DNA of 64,000 nt from Fragum whitleyi. Lineage: Eukaryota; Mollusca; Bivalvia; Cardiida; Cardiidae. Position 1 is the first letter of the stretch. Every line of letters begins with the position of its first letter. The position numbers and the translations under genes are program-made. The notes below the pieces were generated by a model. It was not told the origin of the DNA and did no database searches. It saw only the letters and a program-made list of their open reading frames with translations. Location of the stretch: contig OX411544.1 in NCBI GenBank assembly GCA_948146395.1, forward strand, positions 37,976,630-38,040,629. The letters run 5' to 3'. Shown piece by piece: positions 9,769 to 20,519 of this stretch.

Positions 9769-12087
9769 TAGCTCACCTGAGCACATCGTGCTCAAGGTGA
9801 GCTTTTGTGATCATTGGATGTCCGTCGTGCGGTGTGCATCGTCCGTCGTGCGTCGTACGTCGTCATGCGTCAACAATTTAAGTGTTTACACTCTAGAGGC
9901 CACAAATATGATCCAATCTTCATGAAACTTGGTCAGAATGTTGGTCAGGTCGCAAGGATGAACCCTATCGAAAATGGGAAGGATCCATGCAATATCACGG
10001 GAAAAGGGGCATTACGACCAATTTTCTTGTTTACACTCTAGAGACCACAAATATGATCCAATCTTCATGAAACTTGGTCAGAATGTTGGCCAGGTCACAA
10101 GGATGAACCCCATCGAAAATGGGAAGGATCCATGCAAAATCGTGGGAAAAGGGGCCTTATGACCAATTTTCTTGTTTACACTCTAGAGACCACAAATATG
10201 GCCCAATCTTGATGAAACTTGGTCAGAATGTTGGCCAGGTCACAAAGATGAACCCTATCGAAAATGGGAAGGATCTATGCCATATCACGGGAAAAGGAGC
10301 CTTATTGACAATTTTCTTTGTTTACACTCTAGAGGCCACAAATATGGCCTAATCTTCATGAAACTTGGTCTGAATGTTGGCCAGGTCACAAGGATGAACC
10401 CTATAGAAAATGGGAAGGATCCATGCCATATCACAGGAAAAGGAGCCTTATTGACAATTTTCTTTGTTTACAGTCTAGAGGCCACAAATATGGCCCAAAC
10501 TTCATGAAACTTGGTCAGAATGTTGGCCAAGTCACAAGGATTAACCCTACTGTAAATGGGAAGGATCCATGCCATATCACAGGAAAAGGGGTCTTTATGA
10601 AAATTTTCTTGTTAACACTCTAAGAGACCACAAATATGGCCCAATCTTCATGAAACTTGGTCTGAATGTTTGCCAGGTCACAAGGAAAAAACCTATTGAA
10701 AATGGGAAGGATCCATGCCATATCACGGAAAAAGGGGCCTTAATGACAATTTTGTTGTTTACTTGCCAGAGGCCACAAATATGGCCCAATCTTCATGAAA
10801 CATGGTCAGAATTTTGGTCAGATCATAAGGATGAACCCTATTGAAAATGGGAAATATCCATGTTATATCACAGGAAATGGGGTCTTTATGAAAATTTTCT
10901 TTTTGTACATCTAGAGGCTACAAATTTGGTCTAAACTTCATGAAACTTGTTTTTAGCTCCACTGGCTGAAAGCCACTGGGGCTATTGTCATGGCGTTGTG
11001 TCCGTCGTCCGTGCGTCAGTGCGTCCGTGCGTCCGTTCGTAAACTTTTACTTTAAAAATCTTCTCCTCAGAAACTGCTGGATGAATTTCAACCAAACTTC
11101 ACAGGAATGATCCTTGGGTGACCCTCTTTCAAAGTTGTTCAAGAAATTTTGATCCAATGAAAAACATGGCTTTAATGGGCGTGGCTAATTTCCAAATATG
11201 GTAAAAAGTGAGTTTTCTCAGATTCTAATTGATGGATACCAATGAAATTTTACATGATTGATCATTGTGTGACCCTTTATCTGTCTACAAAAGATTATTG
11301 AAATCGGATGAAAAATATGCATTTTATGGGCGGAGGTCATTCCTCTATATGTTATATAGTGGAAACTTTCAAAGTAATTTTCTCAGAATGTAAGTGATGG
11401 ATATCAACCAAATTTCACTGGAATGATCCTTGAGTGACCCTTTATCAGTCTACAAAAAATTATAGTGATCGGATGAAAAATATGCGTTTTATGGGCAGAG
11501 GTCATTTCTCTATATGTTATATAGTGAAAACTTTGAAAATCATTTTCTCCAAAACTAAATGATGGATATTAACCAAATGTCACTGGAATCTTTCTTGAGT
11601 GACCCTCTAACAGTCTACCAAAAATTATTGTGATTGGATGAAAAATTTGTATTTTAAGAGCGGAGGTCATTTCTCTATATGTTATATAGTGGAAACTTTG
11701 GAAATCATTTTCTCAGAATCTAAATGATGGATATCAACCAAATTTCACTGGAATAATCCTTGAGTGACCCTCTATCAATCTACCAAAAATTATTGTGAAT
11801 GGATGAAAAATATGCATTTTATGGGCGGAGGTCATTAAATTTCTCTATGTGTTATATAGGGGAAACTTTGAAAATCATTTTCAACATCAGTAGAATCCAA
11901 AATATTTAAAAATCTAGTCAAAATTATTACTACTTTACAAGAATTTCAAGCCTGTGGAGCGACACAAGCCATTCATGGCTTTCTAGTTTGTAGAAATAAT
12001 CTCCTTTATGACACCTGCCTATTTAATTGATGAGATGTCGGTCAAAGAGACTCAGGGGAGCGATCTAGGACCATCTTGGTCCTCTTG
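9769..12087 (+). mobile_element. Helentron-like element with 146-bp tandem array, split by a nested element
   Basis: 5' end AGCTCACCTGAGCAC is followed by its partner GTGCTCAAGGTGAGC and a CGTCCGTCGTGCG leader. Tandem monomers of 146 bp run from about 9880 to 10950 (CTCTAGAGGCCACAAATATG, CTTCATGAAACTTGGTCAGA, GAAAATGGGAAGGATCCATG). The element is interrupted at 10951-11988. Its 3' end resumes at GTAGAAATAATCTCC and finishes with GAGACTCAGGGGAGCGAT, the hairpin AGGACCATCTTGGTCC and TCTTGTTT. The same 3' end occurs at 22233. Confidence 0.75.
10955..11988 (+). mobile_element. Helentron-like element, AGCTCCACTGGCTGAAAGCC family, nested
   Basis: 5' end AGCTCCACTGGCTGAAAGCC, then ACTGGGGCTATTG and a GTCCGTCGTCCGTGCG leader. 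About four tandem monomers of about 167 bp follow (GATGGATATCAACCAAATTT, CACTGGAATGATCCTTGAGT, TGGGCGGAGGTCATT). The 3' end has GTGGAGC (complement of the 5' GCTCCAC) and hairpin AAGCCATTCATGGCTT, then TCTAGTTT. It sits in a T-rich site inside the larger element, so it is the younger insertion. A truncated sibling lies at 54171. Confidence 0.75.
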
Positions 12088-12147
12088 TTTTTTCAAATAA
12101 GATCATGAAAAAACAATTGGTATGTGTTGTGTCCCTTTAGCATATCT

Positions 12148-12211
12148 GAATGGACCTACACTTAACCATTGATGGACACCGACCACCAATGGTTAAGAGT
12201 AGGTCCATTCT
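12148..12211. repeat. Hairpin around ACTTAACCATTG
   Basis: GAATGGACCTACACTTAACC pairs with GGTTAAGAGTAGGTCCATTC across a short spacer, an almost perfect stem of about 25 bp. Confidence 0.65.
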
Positions 12212-12618
12212 CCGAATTGGTTAGAAATAAATTGTTTTTCTCAAGTTATAAGATGTTACCAAAAAATTAAGAAGTAACTCAGACTTAATAAGTGACATTT
12301 GTCTTTCAAAACATTAGATGCCTGTAATTGACATGTACAAACTGATTAATCGATTATGGGATTTCTTAATCGATTATCTGTATCGGAAGCAGCTAGAAAC
12401 CAGCTGATTATCCATTATATTGGTTATAATCAGTCCATCACTAGTCTTGGCACACATGGACACTAGAAGAGACACTTTTGACCATTTGGTTTGAGTCCTT
12501 GCCATAATATAGTGTAAAGGTATAGGTATTTTCATCAATTAATGGTGGATCAGCAGGCAACGGTTGTAACTATAACCTAAGAAGAAAAAGTTGGCTGCCC
12601 AAGACTTATAACTATATT

Positions 12619-12874
12619 AAACCTAAACCGCTTTCAACATTATTTCAGTTATATCGCGGGGCTGGAGCATCTAATAATGGATTCCTGGTATTTCTCTCAC
12701 CAGTACAACCATCACATCCTCTCCTAGCCTCCAGCTGCCTTCTCACATAGGTTTATGATTATCAACTCATTGGTGAGAGACAAATACTCAAAAAGAATGA
12801 GTGCCGCCTTCGGGGATAGAACCCAGGACCTCTAGATTGACAGTCCGACGCGCTATCAACTGCGCTATGACAGC
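12619..12874 (-). mobile_element. tRNA-derived SINE
   Basis: On the minus strand the head has a box A-like TAGCGCAGTTGATAGCGC and a box B-like GGGTTCTATCCCC. The body (AATACCAGGAATCCATTAT and the ATATAACTGAAAT stretch) matches the SINE at 28828-29107. It is not a functional tRNA, because the anticodon arm does not fold properly. Confidence 0.7.
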
Positions 12875-13625
12875 AAATTAATTCGAAATGAAGATGTACT
12901 TTATAACAAACAATTAACAAGTTTGTGTTGAGCTCCCTTAGATTCAACCATCCACCTTGTACGCATATCATAAGTGAAACCAAAAACATGCAACTACAGT
13001 TTATTTAAGTGACAGCTAAAAGGTTTTGGTTTCCAAATGAAGCTATAATGGTGACGCCACCACCTTGCAATAAACATTTAAATGTGTTTAATGTATTGAT
13101 CTAAAACTTGAGCTTTCTTTTTTAACCCAGGTGAAAAGATATAAAATAATGATTAACAAGTCCTAAAATCTCATTTATAGTCGTAAATATTTTCAATCAA
13201 GTATGACTTGGTTGTCATGGTATGTAATATTGTATAGTTACATCCTTTTCTTTATGACGAATATATGTTAGAGAAAATTTGGATGAACACACTTATGGAC
13301 TGGTTGATGCTTTGTTATTACTCAGCTAAATCTTAATGATTGTATTTAATATTTTGAAAAAAAAGAAAAAGGTAGTATGAACCACACAGCATTAAATATG
13401 CTTTGTAAATAATTGAAAATTCTTGTTTTTGTTCTTGTTCTTGTCTTGGAGGTACTAAGCAACTGCATCAGTCAACAAAGAAGTACTTATCTAACAAAAA
13501 TGAAGTTTTGATTCTAAAATCGATAGTTGAATCGAAAACAGTTTCCGATTCAATTCGATTATCGATTCTGATCTGAGTCATATTTTACAACAATACATGA
13601 ATTGACATTATATGCCAGGGGTACA
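12875..13625. other. No supported feature
   Basis: AT-rich sequence without exon borders or clear repeat ends. Confidence 0.3.
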
Positions 13626-13925
13626 GACAAGAGGGGGTAAAGCCAGTCTTTTTTTTTTCTAAATGAAACCCTATGATCTGGGATGAAAATATGGAAGATG
13701 TAATAGTAAATCATGGGGTGGTGTACCTTATTAAATTCAACACTTACTGACAGCCTAGGAGCTAGGCTTTATATGTGTTGCACATTACATTTCTCATAAA
13801 TTTACGTGTGAGCATTGTGAAGACTCAAATCGGGCTAGGCAGTTGCACAGGCTGATCAGTCTTCACTATGCGTGTAGTTGTTAGCATTCAGTAGTTTGAT
13901 AGTTCAGTCACAAAAGTACGTTTAA

Positions 13926-14089
13926 GAGGGGGTATTTCCAGTCTGAAATCTTTATTTCTCAATAAAACCCTATGATGTGGATACTCATTTGAATTGCCTC
14001 AACAAGATAATTCCAATGAGTACCCACAATATAGGATTTGTGCTAGAATTGTTGAAATAATTTTATTTGAAATCCAAAATACCTCCTCT
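13926..14089. mobile_element. Palindromic MITE, GAGGGGGTA ends
   Basis: Ends GAGGGGGTATTTCC and AATACCTCCTC. The inner arms AACCCTATGATGTGG and CCACAATATAGGATT face each other. A left half alone is at 13631-13685 and a full copy at 60544-60708. Confidence 0.62.
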
Positions 14090-15232
14090 ATCTGTTACTA
14101 TATATAGCTCTGCAGTCACTTGATACTTTAACTGTATCATGTGGCTGTCTTAAGGCTGCTCGACGTCTGTCCGTCATGCTCAATTGTGAAATTGTTTGAA
14201 ATGTCTTGCACATTGTCATGTGATATCCCCGAAAACGATATCAACAAATGTATCTATAGCTCTTTTCAAGCTGTTGATACAACACCCCGGTTGCCCAACA
14301 AGGAACTTTATGCCAAAAAATTTTAGGCATATATTAAAGGACAATAAGTAGCATTACATGTAAAATGGGGGTGATTCAAACCTACTCAGGACAAAATCAT
14401 CTCCAGCCATAAAATTTGATCTGTAAAGTTGGAATCTGACAAAATTTCTGCTCTACAAATATCAAAATCTAAGTTTTGACATGTTTTAAACTTGACTGGA
14501 AATAAAATCTAGTTCCAAGGAACTTGTTTTGTTCTTGGATAATTGATCCGATAACCAGAATGCCTGATTGTCAAGTTTAAAAGCGTCATTATGACATCCA
14601 TTTAGAACTTGTGTCGCACCTAGATAACCCCAGTGCAGATGATTGCTCAAGGCTTCGATCAATTTTTACCTTTATTGGGAAGATCTTTTTATCTTGGATT
14701 CATTAACTCTTTGTCTTTCAAAATTTAATGGTAGTAGTGTGAATATTGAGATGTATTTCCTAGGATTTTTCTTACTCAAGAACTACATACCTCTGCATCC
14801 TTACCCAGCCTCAAATGCTACTCATCCCACTAAGGGTTCTAATTAATCAGACTAACCCTAGAAAGGATATATGCATTAACCTGAGATCAATTCTAAAAGG
14901 ACCAAATTCTTTTGAGTTTGATATGCTAGAAAAAAAATTATGTCTGTGTTACAAACAAAAGTTGTTCTAGCATATCAGTAATTGAATGCTGATCCGTCTT
15001 AGGAAGAGTAACTTGAAGGGAATCGTATTTTTAAGTCACTTGACAAAGACTCTACTAATAAAGTGAGGCTTGGTAACATATGTCTCATTCACATTTGAAA
15101 TTGCAAGAAGTCAAGAAGTCTTATTATATAGTGCTTGTACTTGTATAGAGTTCAAATTGTCCTAGAATATTAAAAAGAAATGACATATTTTCGTGAAAAT
15201 ATTAAATGGATAACTGAAATCATTTACAGGTG
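14090..15232. other. No supported feature
   Basis: AT-rich sequence. Several short frames are present, but none has splice context or recognisable protein sequence. Confidence 0.3.
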
Positions 15233-15479
15233 TTAACCCTTGTCACGCTGAATAAATTTAGCCTAAAAATTTTCATCACAATCAAAGGGCAAAAAGCACT
15301 GAAAGTACCGACTGCATGTCAATTCTTATTTGAAAAACTAAATCTTTTGACAATTATGGTTTGAATGTGAGAAACAGATGGTGTAGATTAACATCAGACT
15401 GCACATATGTGCAGGCTGAGGTTTGTCTATAGCTCCTACCAAAGCAGGAATATTCTGGGTTCAGCATGACAAGGGTTAT
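15233..15479. mobile_element. TTAA-flanked MITE, family B
   Basis: Starts TTAACCCTTGTCACGCTGAA and ends TTCAGCATGACAAGGGTTA. Its internal hairpin is CAGACTGCACATATGTGCAG. Length and layout match the copy at 3397. Confidence 0.75.
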
Positions 15480-15595
15480 TTTTGTACAAGTAGTTATAAG
15501 GATTATGGTTGATCTTAAAATTAAGGCTCATGTCCAACAATCAAGGATAATTATTGATGGTATCTACTTTCAATGACAAATCTTTGACACTATAT

Positions 15596-15670
15596 AGAGG
15601 GGTTACCAACAAACCATTGTAAGTGCCTATAAATATATAGGCACTTACAATAGTTTTGAGCTAACCCCTC
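15596..15670. mobile_element. Palindromic foldback, family C
   Basis: GAGGGGTTACCAACAAACCA, then TTGTAAGTGCCTATA, is mirrored by TATAGGCACTTACAATAG, then TTTTGAGCTAACCCCTC. The outer ends are a perfect GAGGGGTTA/TAACCCCTC pair. Confidence 0.75.
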
Positions 15671-15926
15671 AATAAAGATTTGGTGCAATAACACACTAAG
15701 AATATATCACAATGTATAGGCTTTTACCCCATTATTTAGAGCCATATTCTACTTCTGAACATTAACAGGTACAGTTACCTTATAAATCAAAGCACTGAAA
15801 GTACTGATGGTGAACGAATCTGTTGGCTTTCTAAAGTGATATATTGAATTCGTTGAGAAAAGAGAAATTATAAATATAAAAAATAATCAAGGGAAAGTGT
15901 CTCGTCAAAATTCTAAATTCAAAGAA

Positions 15927-15990
15927 TGAGAAAGAGAGGAAAAGAAAGGTAGAGAGAGAGACAGACAGAGACAGACCGATAGACAGAGAG
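15927..15990. repeat. GA/GACA-rich simple sequence
   Basis: Imperfect AGAGAG and ACAGACAG repeats over about 60 bp. Confidence 0.7.
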
Positions 15991-16187
15991 CGATAAGCAT
16001 AGAGAAAAGAAAACATGCAACTATAGTGTCTAGACTAATGATTCTTTTCTTAACTCAAAAAAAATAGCAGTCAGAAAGGTAATTCAATTTCCACATGCGG
16101 AACCCATATTTTAGCAGATTAAACAGCAGTCTTTCTGCATTTTGACTTTTAAGTGTTATCCACTATGGCTCTGGTACGACCTGAATG

Positions 16188-16202
16188 CCCCCCCCCCCCC
16201 CC
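16188..16202. repeat. Poly-C tract
   Basis: Fifteen consecutive C. A second C run lies at 28146-28163. Confidence 0.9.
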
Positions 16203-16861
16203 TCCTCCGAATTAAAAGACCACTGTTTCGTAATTGTAATTACAGGGTTTTGGTCTCTTTCGGTAATATTCAGTCTCGTGAAAGAATAATCATCTGATGC
16301 CATTGCGTAAAAATGAATTTAAAAAAAAACAATTCGATGAAATCTATGTAGGAAGGTATTTTGTACAGCTAATGAATTGTCCAAATATAGTCGTTGTTTA
16401 AATTTTATTGTTCCTAACAAACGGCAGATAATCGTAAACCCAAAAGGGTAGAAGATGGCAGCTACGTACGGATGTATGCTCATTATAGTTCTGGTGCGAG
16501 AAATACCAATTTCCATATTTAGGTAAAGATGCTCCAGTCCACAGGCGATTGATTCACAATCCAAGTTTCGTTTTCTGTAATATTTTACATACTTCCGGTA
16601 AAACAAATAGATGAATGATTGTATTGAGGAAACTCTAGAGCCATCCGAGGGATAGAAGCGCTACTATTCAGTTGTAGTTACGATGTCAAGTACTTTGAGG
16701 AAAAAAATCCATTCGATGTTAAAATTTGAAATTAGGTCTATCGTGTTGGGATATTTGTTCATTTGATTCTTTTATTTATTATCTATTCACGACATTCATA
16801 TATTAACAGTAAATCGTACCGAGATTGCTATATCCCCTGTTTTCCGGCCTTGTTTGAAACG

Positions 16862-16892
<31 letters not shown>

Positions 16893-16899
16893 CAACAGG

Positions 16900-18600
16900 A
16901 AATTGGATTTGGGTAATATGATACAAAAATACCCGTAACCGAGGATATTTACATTACACAAGTATGCAACAACAAGCTTTAAGATAAAAACGGGATTTAA
17001 GCAAGAGGTGTAAATTTGGTAGTTGAGAACATAAGTTGTCTGGTAATGGTTTAAATTTTATTTCATATCAAGGTTGGTCACGGTCAAGTGGTGCGTGTTT
17101 ATGTTTCAATGAGAATTAAGACGCGCTCTCCCTCATAAACGCGCTCCCCCATAAATACGATTCCCAGGCCCTTGACTATACGATCAACAGCATCCAACCG
17201 TCCGTGGTGAAAAATCCGGTCTTGAATTTAAATTCAAAAGCTGCTACTCCACGACGTAATGTTAATTAGATTGTGGGTTAAATTCCTATCAGGATAAGGC
17301 TGGTTGCGTCATTAAAAGATCGTTCAACACTGAAAAACTAGCGCGTCCTAAATCGCACAGTCTTCCGGAAGTGCGAAAGGTTAAAATTTAACACAAAATT
17401 AAAACTACTTCTCGTTATTCTTCATAAGTCACATGCGAACAAAATCCCCTTTCGTTATTACGAAAATATTTCTGAAATCATTTCACCTTCTGCAAATACA
17501 TGTATACAAAATATCCGAGTCAAATGATTAAATCCTAGTCACAATTCATACTGTTAAAATAGGAAAAACCCCGTAAAATCTCGTGTGTGACTTATTTCAA
17601 AAGCGACGTCGCCGCTTGCAAGGATCTGGGGACTTCAAAGGGTGCCGACACGCGGTGACCCAGCTAGCTCCAGACGTTTTGTGTTTTCACTACGAAACAC
17701 TTTCACTTCACGTACCGGGTGCATTTACACATCACGAAATTTTAGGATTTAATACAGGATTATTTATTTCATACGTGAAAAGGTAATGATTTATTAAACC
17801 GCTTTGTCCATCGGTAGCGGAACATTGAATATTGCATCGTCTGGAACTTCCTACCTTGTACAAATAATAACAATAATAATAATCTCGGCTTCTGCTAACA
17901 CAATCACTTGCTTTTGAAAGCTGCAATTAATGGTCGAGGGTGGCCGTAATTCGATAGATGACTTAAAATGACAGAATTACAATTCATAAGCTAACATTTT
18001 ATTTTATTTTTTAAATCTATAGCCTTAATAGATCAATAGAAAAGCGTATTGGGTACCGTACGTATTTCATTCGATAATTACGAACATGTTAACAGTTTGC
18101 TTCTCTTAGGTACCAAAATACGTATTTTTTTTTAATTTAGTGAAAGAGTCAGAAATAATAGCGCCCCCCCCACGACGTTTTGCATCGCGCTCGGGCGCGT
18201 TTAATAGGAGAAATACGGCAGGAACATTCCATTCGTTTGTAAACTTGACCTTTCGTAACTTATAAGCAAATACTTCATTCATAAGAAGGCAAGTAAAATC
18301 GTAGAAGGTCATCACGTGGGGTACGGCCAATCAGGGGTGTGTAGAAGTTCAAGAGTTCACGACCTCAATAAACACACATTTCCGGCAAATTACTACATGT
18401 TGCAATAGGGAAGGTTTAAATCAAAAACATAGTATCTGTCTATACAGTGTACAGACACAACCTTTGTTTTTGCTCTCAATTCTCGACAATCTTACGCGGA
18501 TCAAAAATTCGCCCGTATAGACATTCCAAGATAAGTTTGTGTTTTTAAATGGTAATTTTCATTATCTTCACTTGATGAAGAAAGCTAGAATCATGCATTT
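16900..18600. promoter_or_regulatory. Candidate CpG-retaining promoter zone
   Basis: CpG dinucleotides are clearly denser here than in the flanks (for example AAGCGACGTCGCCGC at about 17600 and GACGCGCTCTCCCTC at about 17120). An ETS-like site, CTTCCGGAAGTGCG, lies at about 17360, and a CRE-like GACGTC core follows. A reading frame with an ATG at 17583 runs to AAAAG before GTAATG (donor-like) at about 17785, so a first exon on the + strand is possible. It could serve the gene starting upstream of 37.6 kb. This is inference from composition and motifs only. Confidence 0.35.
18141..18222 (-). repeat. Dispersed repeat with GCGCCCGAGCGCGATGCAAA core
   Basis: On the minus strand: CGTATTTCTCCTATTAAACG, CGCCCGAGCGCGATGCAAAA, CGTCGTGGGGGGGGCGCTAT. 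It matches 63157-63236 on the + strand over about 75 bp and, weakly, 55950-56030. Both copies read through as short similar peptides, which reflects repeat identity and not a gene. Confidence 0.6.
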
Positions 18601-18725
18601 CACGATACAAACAGTGATTTTGTAGAGAGTAGTATCTAGAGATACTAAATTGAATCGAAAGAGGTACTGCTTTATTTAAAACCTATTAAGATCCTACAGG
18701 ATTTTCCATACACGGTATATAACAC

Positions 18726-18750
18726 TGGTGAACGAAAATTTCGTTCACCA
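18726..18750. repeat. Perfect 12-bp hairpin
   Basis: TGGTGAACGAAA and TTTCGTTCACCA are exact inverse complements around a single A. Confidence 0.8.
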
Positions 18751-19680
18751 ATCATGATTGCTGTATACTATACATTTTATCTCTCTTTTCATTGCCTTTT
18801 TATGCCTCCTATTTCAATTTACGAGTGACACATATTCGTTGGACTGAATGATGTCGGCCAATACTGTTTCCATACACAACTCAACCAACAAAGTCAAGGT
18901 CCCAATTTTATTGCTGTTCTTATGTTGTTAATGTCCTAGAAATTCTAGATCAACCAGACAAGGGGTCTGACAGTCACAAATATGAACTTCAAGAATCTTC
19001 AGTGTTTTAGAACACAGGATACAAACAGCACTGCCTGGAAGATAAGAAAGTGAAGATTTTGCTGGTCTCTTCTGTCAAATGATGAGACAAATGCTGCTTT
19101 TTTCAAACATTTCCACTGTCTTGCTTGAAAGTGTTAAAAATTCCAACTGAATTTAAATTTGATTAACCTTAAAATTACCTATTTTCAGATATTTGATTAA
19201 GTTTGACCCAATTTTTTCCCACAATAATCAAGTAGAAAGCAACCAGTGTAGGCCAAGATCAGACAGCTCATAATAAGCAGGCTTATCTTGGTCTTACCCT
19301 TTCTGTCAAGGCTTCGCCGTAGAAACAGCATGAAAAGAATTCATTAGTATCAACACTCAAAACTTATGATTATATGACCTTGGGAATTTGAAGAATGCCA
19401 CACCAAACTCGGTCATCAAACCCTGGATTTGTAAACAAGTTGATGATGTAACTCATTAGCATAATCTATTCATGTTTATGAACTTCATGAATATTAATAT
19501 GTTTATTTTATTGCGACTGACCTGACATCACTTGCTGGATCTTTTTGCATGGATGAGACTGGTTATTGTTCATATTTATCTGATCTGTGTCACCTATATA
19601 GATGGTCAAACTGATTAGCAGGGATTATTTTACAGCTTAATTTCTGAATCATTGATTTTCTTCTCCTACGAAAAAGTTCC
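18751..19680. other. No gene seen; decayed family B hairpin near 19245-19330
   Basis: Around 19250 GGCCAAGATCAGACAGCTC and AGCAGGCTTATCTTGGTCTT resemble the family B core. Otherwise featureless. Confidence 0.35.
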
Positions 19681-19684
19681 AAAA

Positions 19685-19930
19685 AAACTAGTTCTTGAAC
19701 ATTCTAGATTGTCAAATGGCGGTTCAATAACTCCCAGTTCTAGAACTGCTTCAAGAACAAGTTCTTGAACTGAATGAACCATTTCTTGAAACAGTTTTTG
19801 AACTTATTTCTTGAACCCCTTTTCACGGTTCATGTGCTTGAGTTCAAGAACCAATTCTAGAACTGGAAATTCTTAAACTGCAATTTGATGTTCTAGAGAA
19901 TTCATGAATTAGTTCTTGAATGTTTTCCCA
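19685..19930. repeat. Array of TTCNNGAA palindromes (heat-shock-element-like), copy 1
   Basis: About ten matches to TTCNNGAA in 245 bp (AGTTCTTGAAC, AGTTCTAGAACT, CTTCAAGAAC, ATTTCTTGAAC, AGTTCAAGAACC, ATTCATGAATT). The order of motifs matches a second copy at 50970-51190, so this is a dispersed repeat. TTCNNGAA is the core of heat shock factor binding sites. Function here is untested. Confidence 0.65.
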
Positions 19931-20369
19931 CAGATTTAATATGTATTAACCTATGGTCAAGAAGCATTTGTGATAAAACCACTGTAATTTGAACACTTTC
20001 TATTTGAAACCAGTCTAATAAATTCTTTTGGGTAATTCAAAACCTAATTCCTGCCATACAAAAGCCTCGGCTCAGTCAGTATAAAATAAGTTCAGTCTGC
20101 AAAGACACATTAACTATGGTTTGAAAAAGTTTAGCCAGAATAAATGGTTGAAGTAATTGAAAAACAAAGGGCAATTTGTTTCAGAAAATTGAAATTCAGC
20201 TGGGTACGGGTTGAGGCCCTAAACTATTCTAATTGACTAGCTGAAACAATATAAGGAATAATGTATTATGAAATTTTGAGAGCAGCACCTAAAAAGGTTA
20301 CTGATTCATTTAGTGATCAGAAGTGTTGCAATGTTGTAAGGGATTGGACTGCCATAAAATTTTTTCAGG

Positions 20370-20515
20370 CTGTCCAGCGTCCCTAAAATTCCTAAAAAAT
20401 CCTAATTTTTTTCAGCTTGGCTAAAATTCCTAAAAAAATGAAGAAAGCAAGGCAAATTCCTAAAAAAGCCCTTATTTTTTCTTGCAATTCCTAATTTTCC
20501 TTGTTATTTTTTCAC
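20370..20515. repeat. CCTAAAATT-rich degenerate repeat
   Basis: Repeated ATTCCTAAAAAA and TCCTAATTTTT units. A related CCCTAAAATTAGCCCTAATT stretch is at 24225-24300. Confidence 0.5.
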
Positions 20516-20519
20516 AGTC

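Noticed and set aside
9814..10844. Series of overlapping 60-90 codon frames
   Set aside because: They are staggered readings of the 146-bp tandem monomers. The monomer length is not a multiple of three, so each frame closes after about one and a half units.
9880..10950. CRISPR-like repeat array
   Set aside because: The repeats are continuous 146-bp tandem units without unique spacers, in a eukaryotic transposon context.
16319..16606. 95-codon frame on the minus strand with hydrophobic stretches
   Set aside because: It looks mildly membrane-protein-like, but I see no conserved motif, no splice context and no second exon. The frame also runs into an A/T run, so I leave it uncalled.
17583..17786. 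First coding exon with ATG at 17583
   Set aside because: A donor-like GTAATG follows, but the peptide is not recognisable and no partner exon is found. It is kept only as part of the promoter-like zone.
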